DNA from: Phoronis australis
Lineage: Eukaryota; Phoronida; Phoronidae
Direction: 5' to 3'
NCBI GenBank assembly: GCA_002633005.1
Contig: NMRA01000085.1
Span: 297,915 to 349,375 of the forward strand
DNA: 51,461 nucleotides
Shown here: one piece after another, positions 43,001 through 51,461 of the stretch
Numbering within the stretch: the stretch's first letter is position 1
How the letters are laid out: the number at the start of each line of letters is the position of its first letter
Translations under genes and position numbers: made by a program
Notes under the pieces: model-generated
The model's input: the letters and a program-made list of their open reading frames with translations, nothing else
What the model was told of the DNA's origin: nothing
Database searches by the model: none

Positions 43001-43672
43001 TTCCACAAAAATGTTTCATAGAAACAGCAAAATGTAAAATACACATATGCGTGGATAAAAACATACTTAATTTCAGACAGGGATGAGGGTAGTGATATAG
43101 TTTCGCAATATTTGCTGACACATTTATTTCGCGTTACAACTGAAACATAAGAGTTGTTTGACAAGTGGTTGAAATGTCATTACTATGACGAGGGTATCAA
43201 ATTGTAAACGAGGTTTTGATTTTCTTAAGAATGACTGCACAATATTGGCACATTTATTTCGCGTTGCAACTGAAACACAAGAGTTGTTTGACAAGTGGTT
43301 GAAATGTCATTAATATGACGAGGGTATCATATTGTAAACGAGATTCTCTGGTGTAGACTACACCGGAGTGTAAATTTATGTACGCTTGTAAAAGGGATAC
43401 ATATCAGCGGGGCTTTACTTTCACACCTATATCTTGATTGACCTCATCCTTTTCGATGGATAAATTTTAGAAATGATGTCACTACATCAACACCTCAAGG
43501 CGGTTTAGGAATGTTAAGCATGGTATCAGTTTGACGTTTTAGACCCAATGTGACGGCATGTCTGTTCTTATTCACTCTTTCGAAAATAGCACCACAAAAC
43601 CAATACCGAACACGTTCAAATGTGAGGTATATGTACCTCATTGGCGATAAAAATGCATGCTATTCGATTTTA
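40067..43672 (+). repeat. Long low-copy repeat / segmental duplication, copy 2
   Basis: Collinear with 2385-6895. Differences are spread along its length. It lacks the MITE and the 250-bp duplication of copy 1 and has its own tandem duplication near 43115-43345. It ends next to the LINE 3' UTR. No ORF is common to both copies; one minus-strand stretch (42694-43164 here, 5858-6136 there) keeps partial frame similarity (C-E-T-x-S-x-P-S), which may be chance. Confidence 0.75.
43115..43345 (+). repeat. Tandem duplication of about 130 bp in copy 2
   Basis: ACATTTATTTCGCGTT, AACTGAAACA, AAGAGTTGTTTGACAAGTGG and GACGAGGGTATCA occur twice, 130 bp apart, with few differences. Copy 1 has a single diverged unit near 6065-6145. 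The near-identity shows a recent event. Confidence 0.8.
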
Positions 43673-43874
43673 ATTTTTTAACAGTTACTAATTCATTAAG
43701 ACATACACAAATATATAATACCATAAAATTCAGCCCGGTAAACGCAGTGAGCATTATATCCGGCTTTAGGCAATGAACACACGATAATGAATAAGAGTAT
43801 TAAACTGTTATCATTATGTGCAACAATAAGACAAAAGAGAAAAGTAAAAACTGGCATTGACTAACAATACATCA

Positions 43875-44001
43875 TTACAACAACAGACTATAATAAACAC
43901 ATGATGCGACTGATTTAAGCGCAATAATATTGCTTTCAACACTGAAATAACTTGAACCATTAGTGAAGATATTGGCTTTGTCTAGCAAACTATGGGATTC
44001 A
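43875..44001 (-). pseudogene. Last coding segment of the LINE ORF2, beyond the inserted transposon
   Basis: Minus-strand frame F-N-E-S-H-S-L-L-D-K-A-N-I-F continues to C-V-Y-Y-S-L-L-L and a TAA at 43875-43877. It is in register with the LINE frame at 45629 once the transposon and one TTAA are removed. Confidence 0.75.
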
Positions 44002-45054
44002 TTAAAGGAGAATGCCACCCAAAAAACAACGTAATTTGTATCAATTTAGATCGAGTAGTTCTACTCGACAACGACACATTCGATTGCGTTAGCTGACACC
44101 TGACGGCAGACGAAGGTGTTGAAGTTATCCAATGACGTCATTGGTTTCACACGCAGTCTGTTCAGCAATTCACAACACGGTTTAGTGGTGTCAACTTATC
44201 GCTTGAATTCATCGTTTAACACCAATAAACCATCAAACGATTTCTTATAAAAACATGTTGTTTTATTTCGTTGTTACGAATTTATTGATACACCATAGCC
44301 TACAAAGTTCGGCAGGCCAACTTACCGAGGTCCGTAGCAGGAGTTTGGGGTCTGTTCGGAGACACATTCGAAGTATTCTTCCGTGAAATACAGACAGGAG
44401 AACCTGGATCTGTGTTGTTTAGACTTGCGATTTTTTAGGTCTTAACACACAAAACGCTTGTTATCCCGGCCAGTGGCTCGGAACTCGACCAGGCCGGTCG
44501 CAGCCGCCGGGATTAGCATGAACATAAACCAGCTTGAGTTGGAAACTGAACCTCCAGTCACGAAAAGACTATAATAGTGAGCCAAAAAATAATGTGCACG
44601 TAATTGTTTATGTGAATTAGCCACGAAACTGAAAATCTACTTACTTGTCGGTCCCGCGAAGTCGGGTTCCCCTTCCACAGATCGTCAGGACAAAGATTGT
44701 GCAGCAACAATGATTTGAATAATGTATTTGTATTTCTAAATAAAGGTTTCTCTAACATGTTACCATAGCATATGAAATCGAGTAATTGTTTCATAACAGC
44801 TTTCTGTCAGAAAAATTGAATTAGCATGCGCTCACACGGCCTCGGTGCCGGTCAATTATCTTTATTGCCGGCAACAAAAGCTGGTAACGCAGTGGTTTAT
44901 TCAATGCTAGCTTCTCAAAACATTTGCACTCACGAATACTGCATTGGCATTACAAATTGTATCTAATGAGACAGATTTTTTCAGTTTTATATAAGCATTG
45001 GTTAGAATGAGAATAATTCCTTTTGAAACAGAACGCAGAATAAGAAACGTCTAC

Positions 45055-45220
45055 ATGGCAACTCGCCGGGCGTCAATCCTGACTTAATCAAGAGCTCATC
45101 CGACGAAGACTTCACGGGTCGGATCGATAGGTTTCCCAGGCTCTCATTTCGAACCGGAATACACTGATCAAGAAATACTAGAGGCGCCGTGAACATGCAC
45201 AAGCAGCGGAACTTATAGAT
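45055..45220 (+). pseudogene. Truncated P2X7-C ORF of copy 2
   Basis: ATG at 45055 begins M-A-T-R as in copy 3, but a TAA follows within about ten codons. Later frames keep S-S-D-E-D-F and S-H-F-E-P-E-Y-T-D-Q-E-I-L-E. The sequence then jumps to the region before the THAP ORF, so the zinc-binding cysteines are gone. Confidence 0.65.
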
Positions 45221-45470
45221 AGTTGTTTGGTAAGCCGGAATTCGTCACAGAAATCACTGTCGACGAAATGCCGGCCACAGACACGGAGATGTTTCACGGC
45301 CTCATACTTGCTATTAACAGCGAACCTTTCATTTTTCACTACAGCAAGCCACTTCCTAAGCATTTCGGGCTCTCCAGGAAGTCGAAAAAACAATATACCG
45401 CTTTCTTCGCAGCTTCATAATTCAGACAAGCGGAAACAATGCACCGCAATATAGCGGCATTCACTCAGCA
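45178..45470 (-). pseudogene. THAP-domain ORF of copy 2, frameshifted
   Basis: The minus strand reads A-C-L-N-Y-E, then after a one-base deletion F-F-R-L-P-G-E-P-E-M-L-R-K-W, K-Y-E-A-V-K-H-L-R-V-C-G-R-H-F-V-D. This copy keeps the C and H of the C-x-x-H-F zinc pair that copy 3 has lost. The frame then runs through F-R-L-T-K-Q-L to a stop at 45178. Confidence 0.75.
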
Positions 45471-45628
45471 GACGAACCACTGACGTCGCTGCGTCGTTTC
45501 TCACCTTCCTCACAGGTTAACGCGACACCTCTCGGCAAGGTGAGGTTGACCGTATAAGAGGCGATGTGGATATAGACCGATTAAGACGGTAAAAAAGACT
45601 AACTAAATCGGGTGGCATTCTCCTTTAA

Positions 45629-45985
45629 ATGTAGAGAACACGTCAGAGTTACTTTCGATGACCTGGAAAAGTCCCTGTCGTTGTTGAAAGTTAATTGGAC
45701 ATTCCAACAGAAAGTGAATTTTAGTCTGAACTTGCCCACAATTGCAAAATGCAGAGACGTCTCTGAAGTTGTGTCGAAATTTATTAAAATAATATTAAGT
45801 TAAAGTCCAGAACGCAGTCTATAGAGAGATATCTCGTGATGTCTAGGAATAGTTTTGAACTTGGCAAGAGGGAATGGTAGATTGGCATGACAGAAGTGAT
45901 TTCAAAGCTTGTTTTGATCATTGAGGGTGAACGGTCGTCTCTTAACTTTAAATGCAGGGTATTCCAATTTTCTATACACACTTGA
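45629..45985 (-). pseudogene. LINE ORF2 C-terminal region with zinc knuckle
   Basis: Minus-strand frames include I-E-N-W-N-T-L at about 45970 and, in another frame, C-N-C-G then H-F-L-L-E-C-P, the knuckle that ends many LINE ORF2 proteins. The last codons before 45629 read V-F-S-T and continue at 44001 on the other side of the inserted transposon. Confidence 0.75.
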
Positions 45986-46179
45986 ATTGTTGATCAGGGA
46001 ATCGCCCTGGAATAAGACGGGGGGATTGTGAAAATAATGGTATTCCTAAGGCCAGGCCTTCTGCATTCTCTTTCATATTTGTTAAATATAGGCTTATTAG
46101 ACGCACTGTTTATGTTATTGAGAATTAAATGTGTACATGGTTGTGTTTAGTTTCCTTCGCTCGGAAAGTATAAACCAAT

Positions 46180-46955
46180 TCAGGCTATTGAGAACTTTAT
46201 TTTTTCTGAACCTTCAAATGATCCTGTGACTGAAAGAGCAGCTTGATACAGCAAACGATATAACTGGAGTAGAACACCAGCACTAGCGAATTGTTGGCTA
46301 ATGTCTCCATAGTCAAAGTGGGGTAAGACAATCGCATTTAACAAAACTTCTAGATGCATTGATTTTAGTTGCCTTGATATAAGTTTGATTGGATTCAGCA
46401 ACTTTTGAATCTTAGCACCTAGATCACGACAATGAGCAGTCAAGGAGAAATTGTTCTCAAGAATAATACTTAAGTGTTTATGGGTATACCTTTGCGTATT
46501 CTCCCACTACTAAGTTGTAAATCAAATAATGAATCTACATGCAGTAGTGAGTTTTTGGATGGTGAGAAAATAATGTCCACATTTTGTTCTGCTTGAAAAT
46601 TCACTCGCCTTTGGGCAGCCCACGAAGAATGTCTGTGTAGACAATCTTGTAGTTGTGAATTGTCTTTAGGGAAAGGAAGAAATAAAGAGGAAATATTGTC
46701 GGGAATGTCATTAATGTATAGAAGGAAAAGTAATAGACTTAGAACACTCCCCTTCGGCACACCCGCATTCACACAGCCCGGAAATGAGGACAATGGATAC
46801 ACACCATCAATGTGCTCTTTGTAGATGCGATTATGCAGATAATAGTCCAATTAACTTAAAAGAGTACTAGATATTCCAAACGATCTGAATTTGTAAATGA
46901 TTAGGTCATGTGGGACCATGTCGAAGGCAGAGGCTAAGTGTAGGAAAGCAGACCT
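46180..46955 (-). pseudogene. LINE reverse transcriptase remnant
   Basis: Reading down the minus strand: A-F-D-M-V-P-H-D-L-I-I-Y-K-F near 46930 (palm block A, D kept), then A-G-V-P-K-G-S-V-L-S-L-L-L-F-L-L-Y-I-N-D (block B), then S-S-W-A, N-F and, in a third frame, L-P-H-F-D-Y-G-D (thumb). The F-A-D-D block that should follow the Y-I-N-D-I-P stretch is missing; F-P-K-D stands there. Catalytically inactive. Confidence 0.8.
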
Positions 46956-46999
46956 GACCGATATTGTAATCATATTTTGTAGTTTTTATTATACTTTCC

Positions 47000-47760
47000 A
47001 TGTGTTTAGACTGTTCTTTGTATTGAATGAAATGAAGAGAATTGATAGGAGGGACGTATGTATGACATGGTGATCCGATTGGCCGNGGGGGGGCAGAACG
47101 ACCGTGGACGAAATAGAACTGAGGTTGTTGGTAATACACAAGTCAATGCAAGATTGGAAGTTGTGGAGATTCTTGTAGGCTCGTTGATCAGTTGTACAAA
47201 GGCGTTTGTAAATAGTACGTCGAATAGTTCAGTGCCCGCATGATTATCGTGGTCGTCAGGAAACCAGGTATTATTTCGAGCGTTGAAGTCACCGTTTACG
47301 ATGACTGTTCGGTTATATTTAGAAAGTTCAGCAAGTTGTTTCGATAACAGGCTGGAATATGCTTTGCGTTCGACAAAGGACTGAGACAGGGAACGAGCGA
47401 AGAAACCGTGTAATTCGATCCCGCATCTGCATAAAATTTCCCCAATTTTAGGATACAACACCTTATATCTCACAGATTTGTAAATAAACAGTGTTGTACC
47501 TCGGCCATTGTTACTATGATATGCCAATGAATAATCGGTAATAGATTGTTGTCTTGAGTTCGTCACAAGTAATTTTTTCCAAACTTGCATATTGCAACAA
47601 CTTTGTAGTTTCAGTCAGCAACGGTGTTATTAAGCAATTCCAACCTTGCAAAGTCAATAGACTTAAGCCCGTTGATGTTTCTGAAAAGTATATCAAAATT
47701 GTTAAGTCCAGGGTTAAATTCAATGTCACCAGATCTAAGGAGAAGACCCGAGATGAGAAC
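47000..47760 (-). pseudogene. LINE 5' ORF2 region: 2A-like motif and APE-type endonuclease
   Basis: Frame 47762 downward starts L-L-L-R-S-G-D-I-E-F-N-P-G-L (47745-47704), a 2A-like ribosome-skipping motif (D-x-E-x-N-P-G-P) with the last Pro replaced by Leu. After frameshifts the frame 47590-47006 reads D-Y-S-L-A-Y-H, N-G-R-G-T-T-L-F-I, I-V-N-G-D-F-N-A-R-N (endonuclease catalytic D and N) and L-I-N-E-P-T-R. An N at 47086 lies in a G-run. Confidence 0.8.
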
Positions 47761-48979
47761 AATGTCTATTCCTGGTTACAGGATTGGACATAAATTATCA
47801 ACTAGGCAGGTGTAACAAGTAGACAAAAGTGACCAGACGTCATCAGCGACGAAAGGACTCTTCCAGATCCCGGGTGCAACCTTAAAGGAGCATGCCACCC
47901 AAAAAACAACCTAATTTGTATCAGTTTAGATCGAGTAGTTCTCCTCGATAGCGGCACGTACGGTTTCGTTACCTGACACCTGACGGCAGACGGAGGTGAT
48001 GAAATTTTCCATTGACGTCATCGGTTTCACACGCAGTCTGTTCAGCAGTTCACAACACGGGTAACTGGTGTCAGCTTATCGCTTGAATTCATCGTTTAAC
48101 ACCAATAAATGATCAAACTTTGATGTAAAACCCTTAAAAATACACCGAGTTCTTATAAAAACGTGTTGTCTTATTTCACTGTTACGGATTTATTTGGTAT
48201 TTGGACACACCGTAGCCAACAAATTTCGGCAGTCCAATTTACCAAGGTCCGTAGCAGGAGTTCGTGTTCTGTTCGGAGATAAATTCTAAGTATTTTTCCG
48301 TGAAATACAGACAGTAGGACCTAGATCTGTTTTGTTTAGACTTGTGTTTTTTAGTTCTAAACACAAAAAACGCTTGTTATCCCGGCCAGTGTCTCGGAAC
48401 CCGATCAGGCCCGTCGCGGCCGGACTGAAGACATCACGAACATTAACCAGCCAAAGTTGGAAACTAAGCTTGCAGTCAAGAAAATACTATACTAGTGAGC
48501 TAAAGAAGTAATGTGCACGTGATTATTTTGGTGAAGCCACGAAACTGCAAATCTACTTAGGCCTACTCGTCGGGGGCCGTGAATTCAGGTTCCCGTTTGG
48601 CCACAGAACCGCCAGGGCAGAAGTTGTACATTGACAATCATTATTTGAATAATGTATAAGTAAATAAAGATTCCCCTAACACCTGGCCGTGGGATGGAAT
48701 ATCGAGTTATTGTTTCACAACAGATTCCGTCAGCAAACACTGAATTAGCTTGCGCTCACACGGCCTCGGTGTCCGGTCAAATTAGTTTTATTGCACCTAA
48801 AGCCGGTAACGCAGGGATTTATTCATTGCTAGCTTCTCAAATCATTTGCACTCACGACACTCCAAAGGCATTACAAATTGCATCTGATGGGACACACTTT
48901 CTTTCAGTTTTATATATAAGTATTGGTTAGGGTGAGAATAATTCATTTTGAAACAGAACGCTCAGTAATAAACGTCAAC

Positions 48980-49405
48980 ATGGCAACTCGCAATCCCGAC
49001 TTGGAGGAGTACTCATCTGACGAAGACTTCCCAGGTAGATCGTTAGTTTTCTCAGGATATCAGTTCGAACCAGAGTACACTGATCAAGAAATATTAGAGA
49101 GGCGCCATGAACGTGCACAAACAATGGAGCACATGGATAGTTCCGAAAACCGTCTCAATGACTTGTCATGGTGTCAGTGCGCTAACTGCACCATAATGGA
49201 AACAACTGACGCTTGCGTTTGTTGCCGCGAAATTCAACATGTGAAACGCCTTCTTGGAGAAGCAGAAATGTGTCTCACGGATCACCCTGATTTTGGACCG
49301 CATCTGAACAGAGGTGTGCTCACGACGTTTTTTAGGGCTGGGAAAAAGAACTGGAGAAAACATCCTACACCCAACGGACCAAACAAAAGCCTGACGAACG
49401 AGTAA
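48980..49405 (+). CDS. P2X7-C (zinc-coordinating) domain protein carried by the transposon
   Basis: A 141-codon open frame from ATG at 48980 (context CAACATGG), chosen because copies 1 and 2 keep the same M-A-T start; the frame is open 19 codons further upstream. Residues about 10-45 are acidic: S-S-D-E-D-F, G-Y-Q-F-E-P-E-Y-T-D. Then N-R-L-N-D-L-S-W-C-Q-C-A-N-C, C-V-C-C-R-E-I and C-L-T-D-H-P form the cysteine-rich core of the domain known at the cytosolic C-terminus of vertebrate P2X7 receptors, where it binds zinc. No channel segments are present, so it is not a receptor. Stand-alone versions are common in invertebrates; its job in a transposon is unknown. An exon of a larger protein is possible. 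Confidence 0.75.
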   Translation: MATRNPDLEEYSSDEDFPGRSLVFSGYQFEPEYTDQEILERRHERAQTMEHMDSSENRLNDLSWCQCANCTIMETTDACVCCREIQHVKRLLGEAEMCLTDHPDFGPHLNRGVLTTFFRAGKKNWRKHPTPNGPNKSLTNE

Positions 49406-49528
49406 GTCATCAAACAGGTTATACAAGTATAACATGCTCGAACCCAGCCTAAATATAGGGGTGGGCTCGAATTTTTAAGAATGTGCACCTTTTTTCTCGA
49501 ACTTTTTGTTTCTTTGAGGCGGACCTTT

Positions 49529-49750
49529 TTACCCAATTCGCCTATCCACGAAATGCCGGCCACGGACACGGAGATGTTTCACGGCCTCGTACTTGGTATG
49601 AACTCCGTACTTGTCATTTTTCACTGCCGCGAGCCACTTCCGAAGCATTTCGGGCTCTCGAGGAAATCGAAAAAACGATGTACCCGCTTTTCTCGCCTCT
49701 TCATAGTTCGAACAGGCAAGAACGACACACCACACCATGGCGGAATTCAC
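49529..49750 (-). CDS. THAP-domain ORF carried by the transposon
   Basis: A 73-codon minus-strand frame; the likely start is M5 (ATG at 49738-49736, GCCATGG context), giving M-V-W-C-V-V-L-A-C-S-N-Y. THAP features in order: C-x4-C; F-F-R-F-P; R-K-W; L-R-V-R-G-R-H-F-V-D. THAP is a C2CH zinc DNA-binding fold; here the third Cys is Arg (V-R-G in place of the V-C-G of copy 2), so zinc binding is likely lost. The frame stops soon after the domain without a transposase. In Kolobok elements a THAP domain is part of the transposase, which fits a deleted derivative. Confidence 0.7.
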   Translation of the reverse strand: MNSAMVWCVVLACSNYEEARKAGTSFFRFPREPEMLRKWLAAVKNDKYGVHTKYEAVKHLRVRGRHFVDRRIG

Positions 49751-49914
49751 TCTGCATATGAACCACTGACGTCGCTGCGGACTTTCTCACCTTCCTCACG
49801 GGCTAACGCGACACCTCTCGGCAAGGTAAGGTCGACCGTGTACGAGCCGATGTGGCCCCAGACCGATTAAGACGGTAAAAAAGACTAATTAAATCGGGTG
49901 GCATTCGCCTTTAA

Positions 49915-50282
49915 GACGGTAATTAATTTAATTAAAAAAAGCAAAACTAAAAAAGTAAAAACAAAAAAAAAACGATGAAGTAACGCAGAAAATTTTAAAT
50001 GAAGAGAATGAAAAAGCAACCAATTCCGCCATTGAATGAGAGTTTGTCAAGGCTGATACGGCAGATATGATATTACACTGTAGGTATCGGATATAAACAA
50101 AACAATTATGTGTGTATACATGTCTAGGCCTATGCATATAAACAAATGTCCCAAACGCATATATATACACATGTACATATATACATATATATATATATAT
50201 ATATCAATACAGAATATATATATATATCAATACAGAATATATATATATATATATGTATATATGTACATGTATATATATATGC
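49915..50282. repeat. A-rich and (AT)n simple sequence
   Basis: A-rich tract at 49930-49975, unique DNA to about 50150, then TATATATA arrays interrupted by a repeated ATCAATACAGAATATA string (50204 and 50227). Tyr/Ile-rich ORFs are produced by the array. Confidence 0.85.
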
Positions 50283-50385
50283 GAACACACGAGACAACAC
50301 GAAAGACGAGACGACACAAACCAACATTCACAACAAAAGTAATAAGTAATAATAAGTAATAGTTATTTATACATATTCTGTATTG

Positions 50386-50423
<38 letters not shown>

Positions 50424-50569
50424 CAATACAGAATATGTATAAATAACTATACCCAAACATTTCAGAATTCAGAGAATTGATGGGTTAAACATATTACTTA
50501 TTACTTTTGTTGTGAATGTTGGTTTGTGTCGTCTCGTCTTTCGTGTTGTCTCGTGTGTTCGTGTTCGTC
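50283..50569. repeat. Long near-perfect palindrome with (TA)n centre
   Basis: Left arm 50283-50382 (GAACACACGAGACAACACG, AAAGACGAGACGACAC, ACAAAAGTAATAAGTAAT, AGTTATTTATACATATTCTG) is mirrored by 50422-50569, with an extra 45-50 bp (about 50449-50494) only on the right. The two arms meet in a run of TA dinucleotides at 50388-50422. Near-identity of the arms points to recent origin or ongoing correction. Confidence 0.85.
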
Positions 50570-51042
50570 CGTGGGTTTCCGTAAGTGGCCGGATGTTGTA
50601 AGTTCTAGTTTTGTCACGTGACTGGGGAATCGAGAGCTCTCTCTTCGTGTGGCTCTGCTGCACGCAGGACGTCTGCGTTTGTGGGTCGTCGTCTCAAGCG
50701 TGTATTCAAGTTTTCATATGAGTAGAGGTAAGCTGCACGAGAACCTGTGTACCAAGTCATAACATTTGGCGTAGTTGCTACGAGCAGTTTCTACCTTTAC
50801 ACCGAGTGGCGCGTAGTTCGAAATAACTTTCGTGGATTTGTTTTTCCTTGTAGCTCGGTACCACCCGTGTCGTAGCGGGTAGGTCACTGAACACGGGTGT
50901 TCAGCTGTTTCGCTTATTACATTCTTCATTTTTGTCTAGTAAATATATTACCATTAGTATAATTTTTATTTGGTATTGTTTTCAAGTTCAGTCTTTTCAG
51001 ACCTACATTTAATTAGTGCCACACCCTTCGTGGTACCATAAC
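50570..51042 (+). other. Untranslated leader or LTR-like region before the right-edge ORF
   Basis: No ORF. At 50766-50785 the string ATTTGGCGTAGTTGCTACGA resembles the start of an LTR-retrotransposon internal region (TTGGCG primer-site-like). If so, an LTR would end at about 50765. No second LTR is in the window to compare. Confidence 0.3.
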
Positions 51043-51461
51043 ATGGCGTCCAAGATTCTAATCAATTCTTGTGACGCTACAAAACTGTTGGGCCTTCCGG
51101 GTATGACTACTGATGTTGCTGCTGCAGTTATGGACTTCAGAGCAATATTAGCTATTACTCCGGAGAATGTGTGCAAGGTACATTCCAGTTGGAAGCCAAC
51201 CAAGACTGTACAGAAGTCCATAGACTTTACAGTCCCATGCGTTCTGCCAGAAGATTTGGAGGAAGTAGTCAAGGTTTGTGACGAATATGGTAAGAAAACG
51301 TCATCAATACTTACCTCTAGCCCTGACTATTCATTTTCCAAGTTGGCAGCTAAACTGACTCCGTCGTCAAAGACTGGTAGTGGCGTTGCTTATGCAAAGT
51401 CTCATTCGCATACTAGCATGTCACCTACGCCCTCTGGCTCTGGCACTCATTACCTGTCACG
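51043..51461 (+). CDS. Unidentified ORF, possibly retroelement Gag/ORF1, partial at right edge
   Basis: ATG at 51043 (AACATGG) opens 139 codons without a stop to the window end. It starts M-A-S-K-I-L-I-N-S-C-D-A-T and includes A-A-V-M-D-F-R-A-I-L, C-V-L-P-E-D-L-E-E-V, then a Ser/Thr/Pro-rich stretch with T-S-M-S-P-T-P-S-G-S-G. No family is recognised. The long leader with a primer-site-like string and the low-complexity Ser-rich part fit a Gag or ORF1 of a retrotransposon; a host exon cannot be excluded. The frame is undamaged, unlike nearly every other element here, so the element may be young. Confidence 0.4.
   Translation, partial: MASKILINSCDATKLLGLPGMTTDVAAAVMDFRAILAITPENVCKVHSSWKPTKTVQKSIDFTVPCVLPEDLEEVVKVCDEYGKKTSSILTSSPDYSFSKLAAKLTPSSKTGSGVAYAKSHSHTSMSPTPSGSGTHYLS

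Larger units (their letters stand above)
44006..45624 (+). mobile_element. Kolobok-like DNA transposon copy 2, inserted in the LINE
   Basis: TTAA at 44002-44005 and 45625-45628 flank 1619 bp that start AGGAGAATGCCACCC and end GGGTGGCATTCTCCT, a perfect 15-bp inverted pair. The first 900 bp match copy 3, including a CGAGTAGTTCTACTCG dyad. A truncated P2X7-C ORF (+) and a THAP frame (-) follow. Compared with copy 3, a segment holding the cysteine cluster is deleted. The transposase core is absent, so movement must have depended on another element. Confidence 0.85.
43673..47881 (-). mobile_element. LINE (2A-bearing, APE-type), decayed and split by Kolobok-like copy 2
   Basis: On the minus strand in order: a 2A-like motif (47704-47727), an apurinic-type endonuclease (about 47660-47000), a reverse transcriptase (about 46950-46180), a C-terminal zinc knuckle (about 45750-45690), then transposon copy 2 (44006-45624), then the last 41 codons to a TAA at 43875-43877 and the 3' UTR. 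Removing copy 2 with one TTAA joins the two coding parts in frame. The domain order and G-V-P-K-G-S-V-L-S resemble CR1/L2/Jockey-type LINEs. Frameshifts, a missing Y/F-A-D-D box and a missing endonuclease-RT linker show it is dead. Confidence 0.85.
47886..49910 (+). mobile_element. Kolobok-like DNA transposon copy 3
   Basis: TTAA at 47882-47885 and 49911-49914 flank 2025 bp starting AGGAGCATGCCACCC and ending GGGTGGCATTCGCCT (one mismatch each from copy 2). It is the fullest copy: about 1 kb of non-coding left part, an intact P2X7-C ORF on the plus strand (48980-49405) and a THAP ORF on the minus strand (49750-49529), convergent and 120 bp apart. No DDE-type transposase core is visible. It lies directly upstream of the LINE 5' end and may have inserted into its leader. 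Confidence 0.85.

Noticed and set aside
48980-49405. P2X7 ion channel gene
   Set aside because: Only the cytosolic cysteine-rich domain is present; there are no transmembrane segments or ATP-binding ectodomain, and the ORF lies inside a transposon.
44006-49910. piggyBac as the superfamily for the TTAA elements
   Set aside because: TTAA fits, but the THAP domain and absence of piggyBac-type sequence favour Kolobok; without a transposase core this stays an inference.
50108-50359. Tyr/Ile-rich ORFs
   Set aside because: They are translations of (TA)n sequence.

Overview
This is animal nuclear DNA, most likely from a non-vertebrate, probably marine, metazoan. Coding exons are very sparse, there is one intronless rhodopsin-class GPCR, and many decayed transposable elements of several classes lie between AT-rich spacers. 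The phylum cannot be fixed from sequence alone; the retroelement and GPCR types would fit a cnidarian, lophotrochozoan or invertebrate deuterostome. There is no bacterial-style operon structure, rRNA or CRISPR.

Layout. 1-2060: a Gag-like ORF runs off the left edge and abuts an inverted, decayed copy of a TTAA-target DNA transposon carrying THAP and P2X7-C-type zinc domains (Kolobok-like, copy 1). 2.4-6.9 kb: first copy of a long, apparently non-coding repeat, whose second copy is at 40.1-43.7 kb. 6.9-11.9 kb: mostly unique AT-rich DNA with a GT microsatellite and a tRNA-like SINE fragment. 11.88-17.06 kb: a giant interrupted inverted repeat with a Myb/SANT-like domain in each arm and further elements nested inside. 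17.3-18.7 kb: a second fold-back element with arms of about 430 bp. 19.9-25.8 kb: MITEs and small repeats. 26.0-26.9 kb: a broken GPCR copy. 27.3-30.2 kb: two dead LTR-retrotransposon pol fragments. 32.8-33.6 kb: the 3' end of a LINE. 37.7-38.85 kb: the one convincing intact host gene, a sex-peptide/myoinhibitory-peptide-receptor-like GPCR. 39.45-39.89 kb: a GC-rich minisatellite. 43.67-47.88 kb: a LINE (endonuclease, reverse transcriptase, C-terminal zinc knuckle) split by Kolobok-like copy 2. 47.89-49.91 kb: Kolobok-like copy 3, with an intact P2X7-C-domain ORF and a THAP ORF. 50.2-50.57 kb: an AT-centred palindrome. 51.04 kb to the end: an ORF open at the right edge, possibly a retroelement Gag.

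The most interesting content is the pairing of a P2X7-C (ballast/zinc-coordinating) domain with a THAP domain inside a TTAA-flanked terminal-inverted-repeat transposon in three copies, and the nested palindrome at 11.9-17.1 kb. Apart from the GPCR, nothing here suggests genes working together; the window reads as a layered record of transposition.
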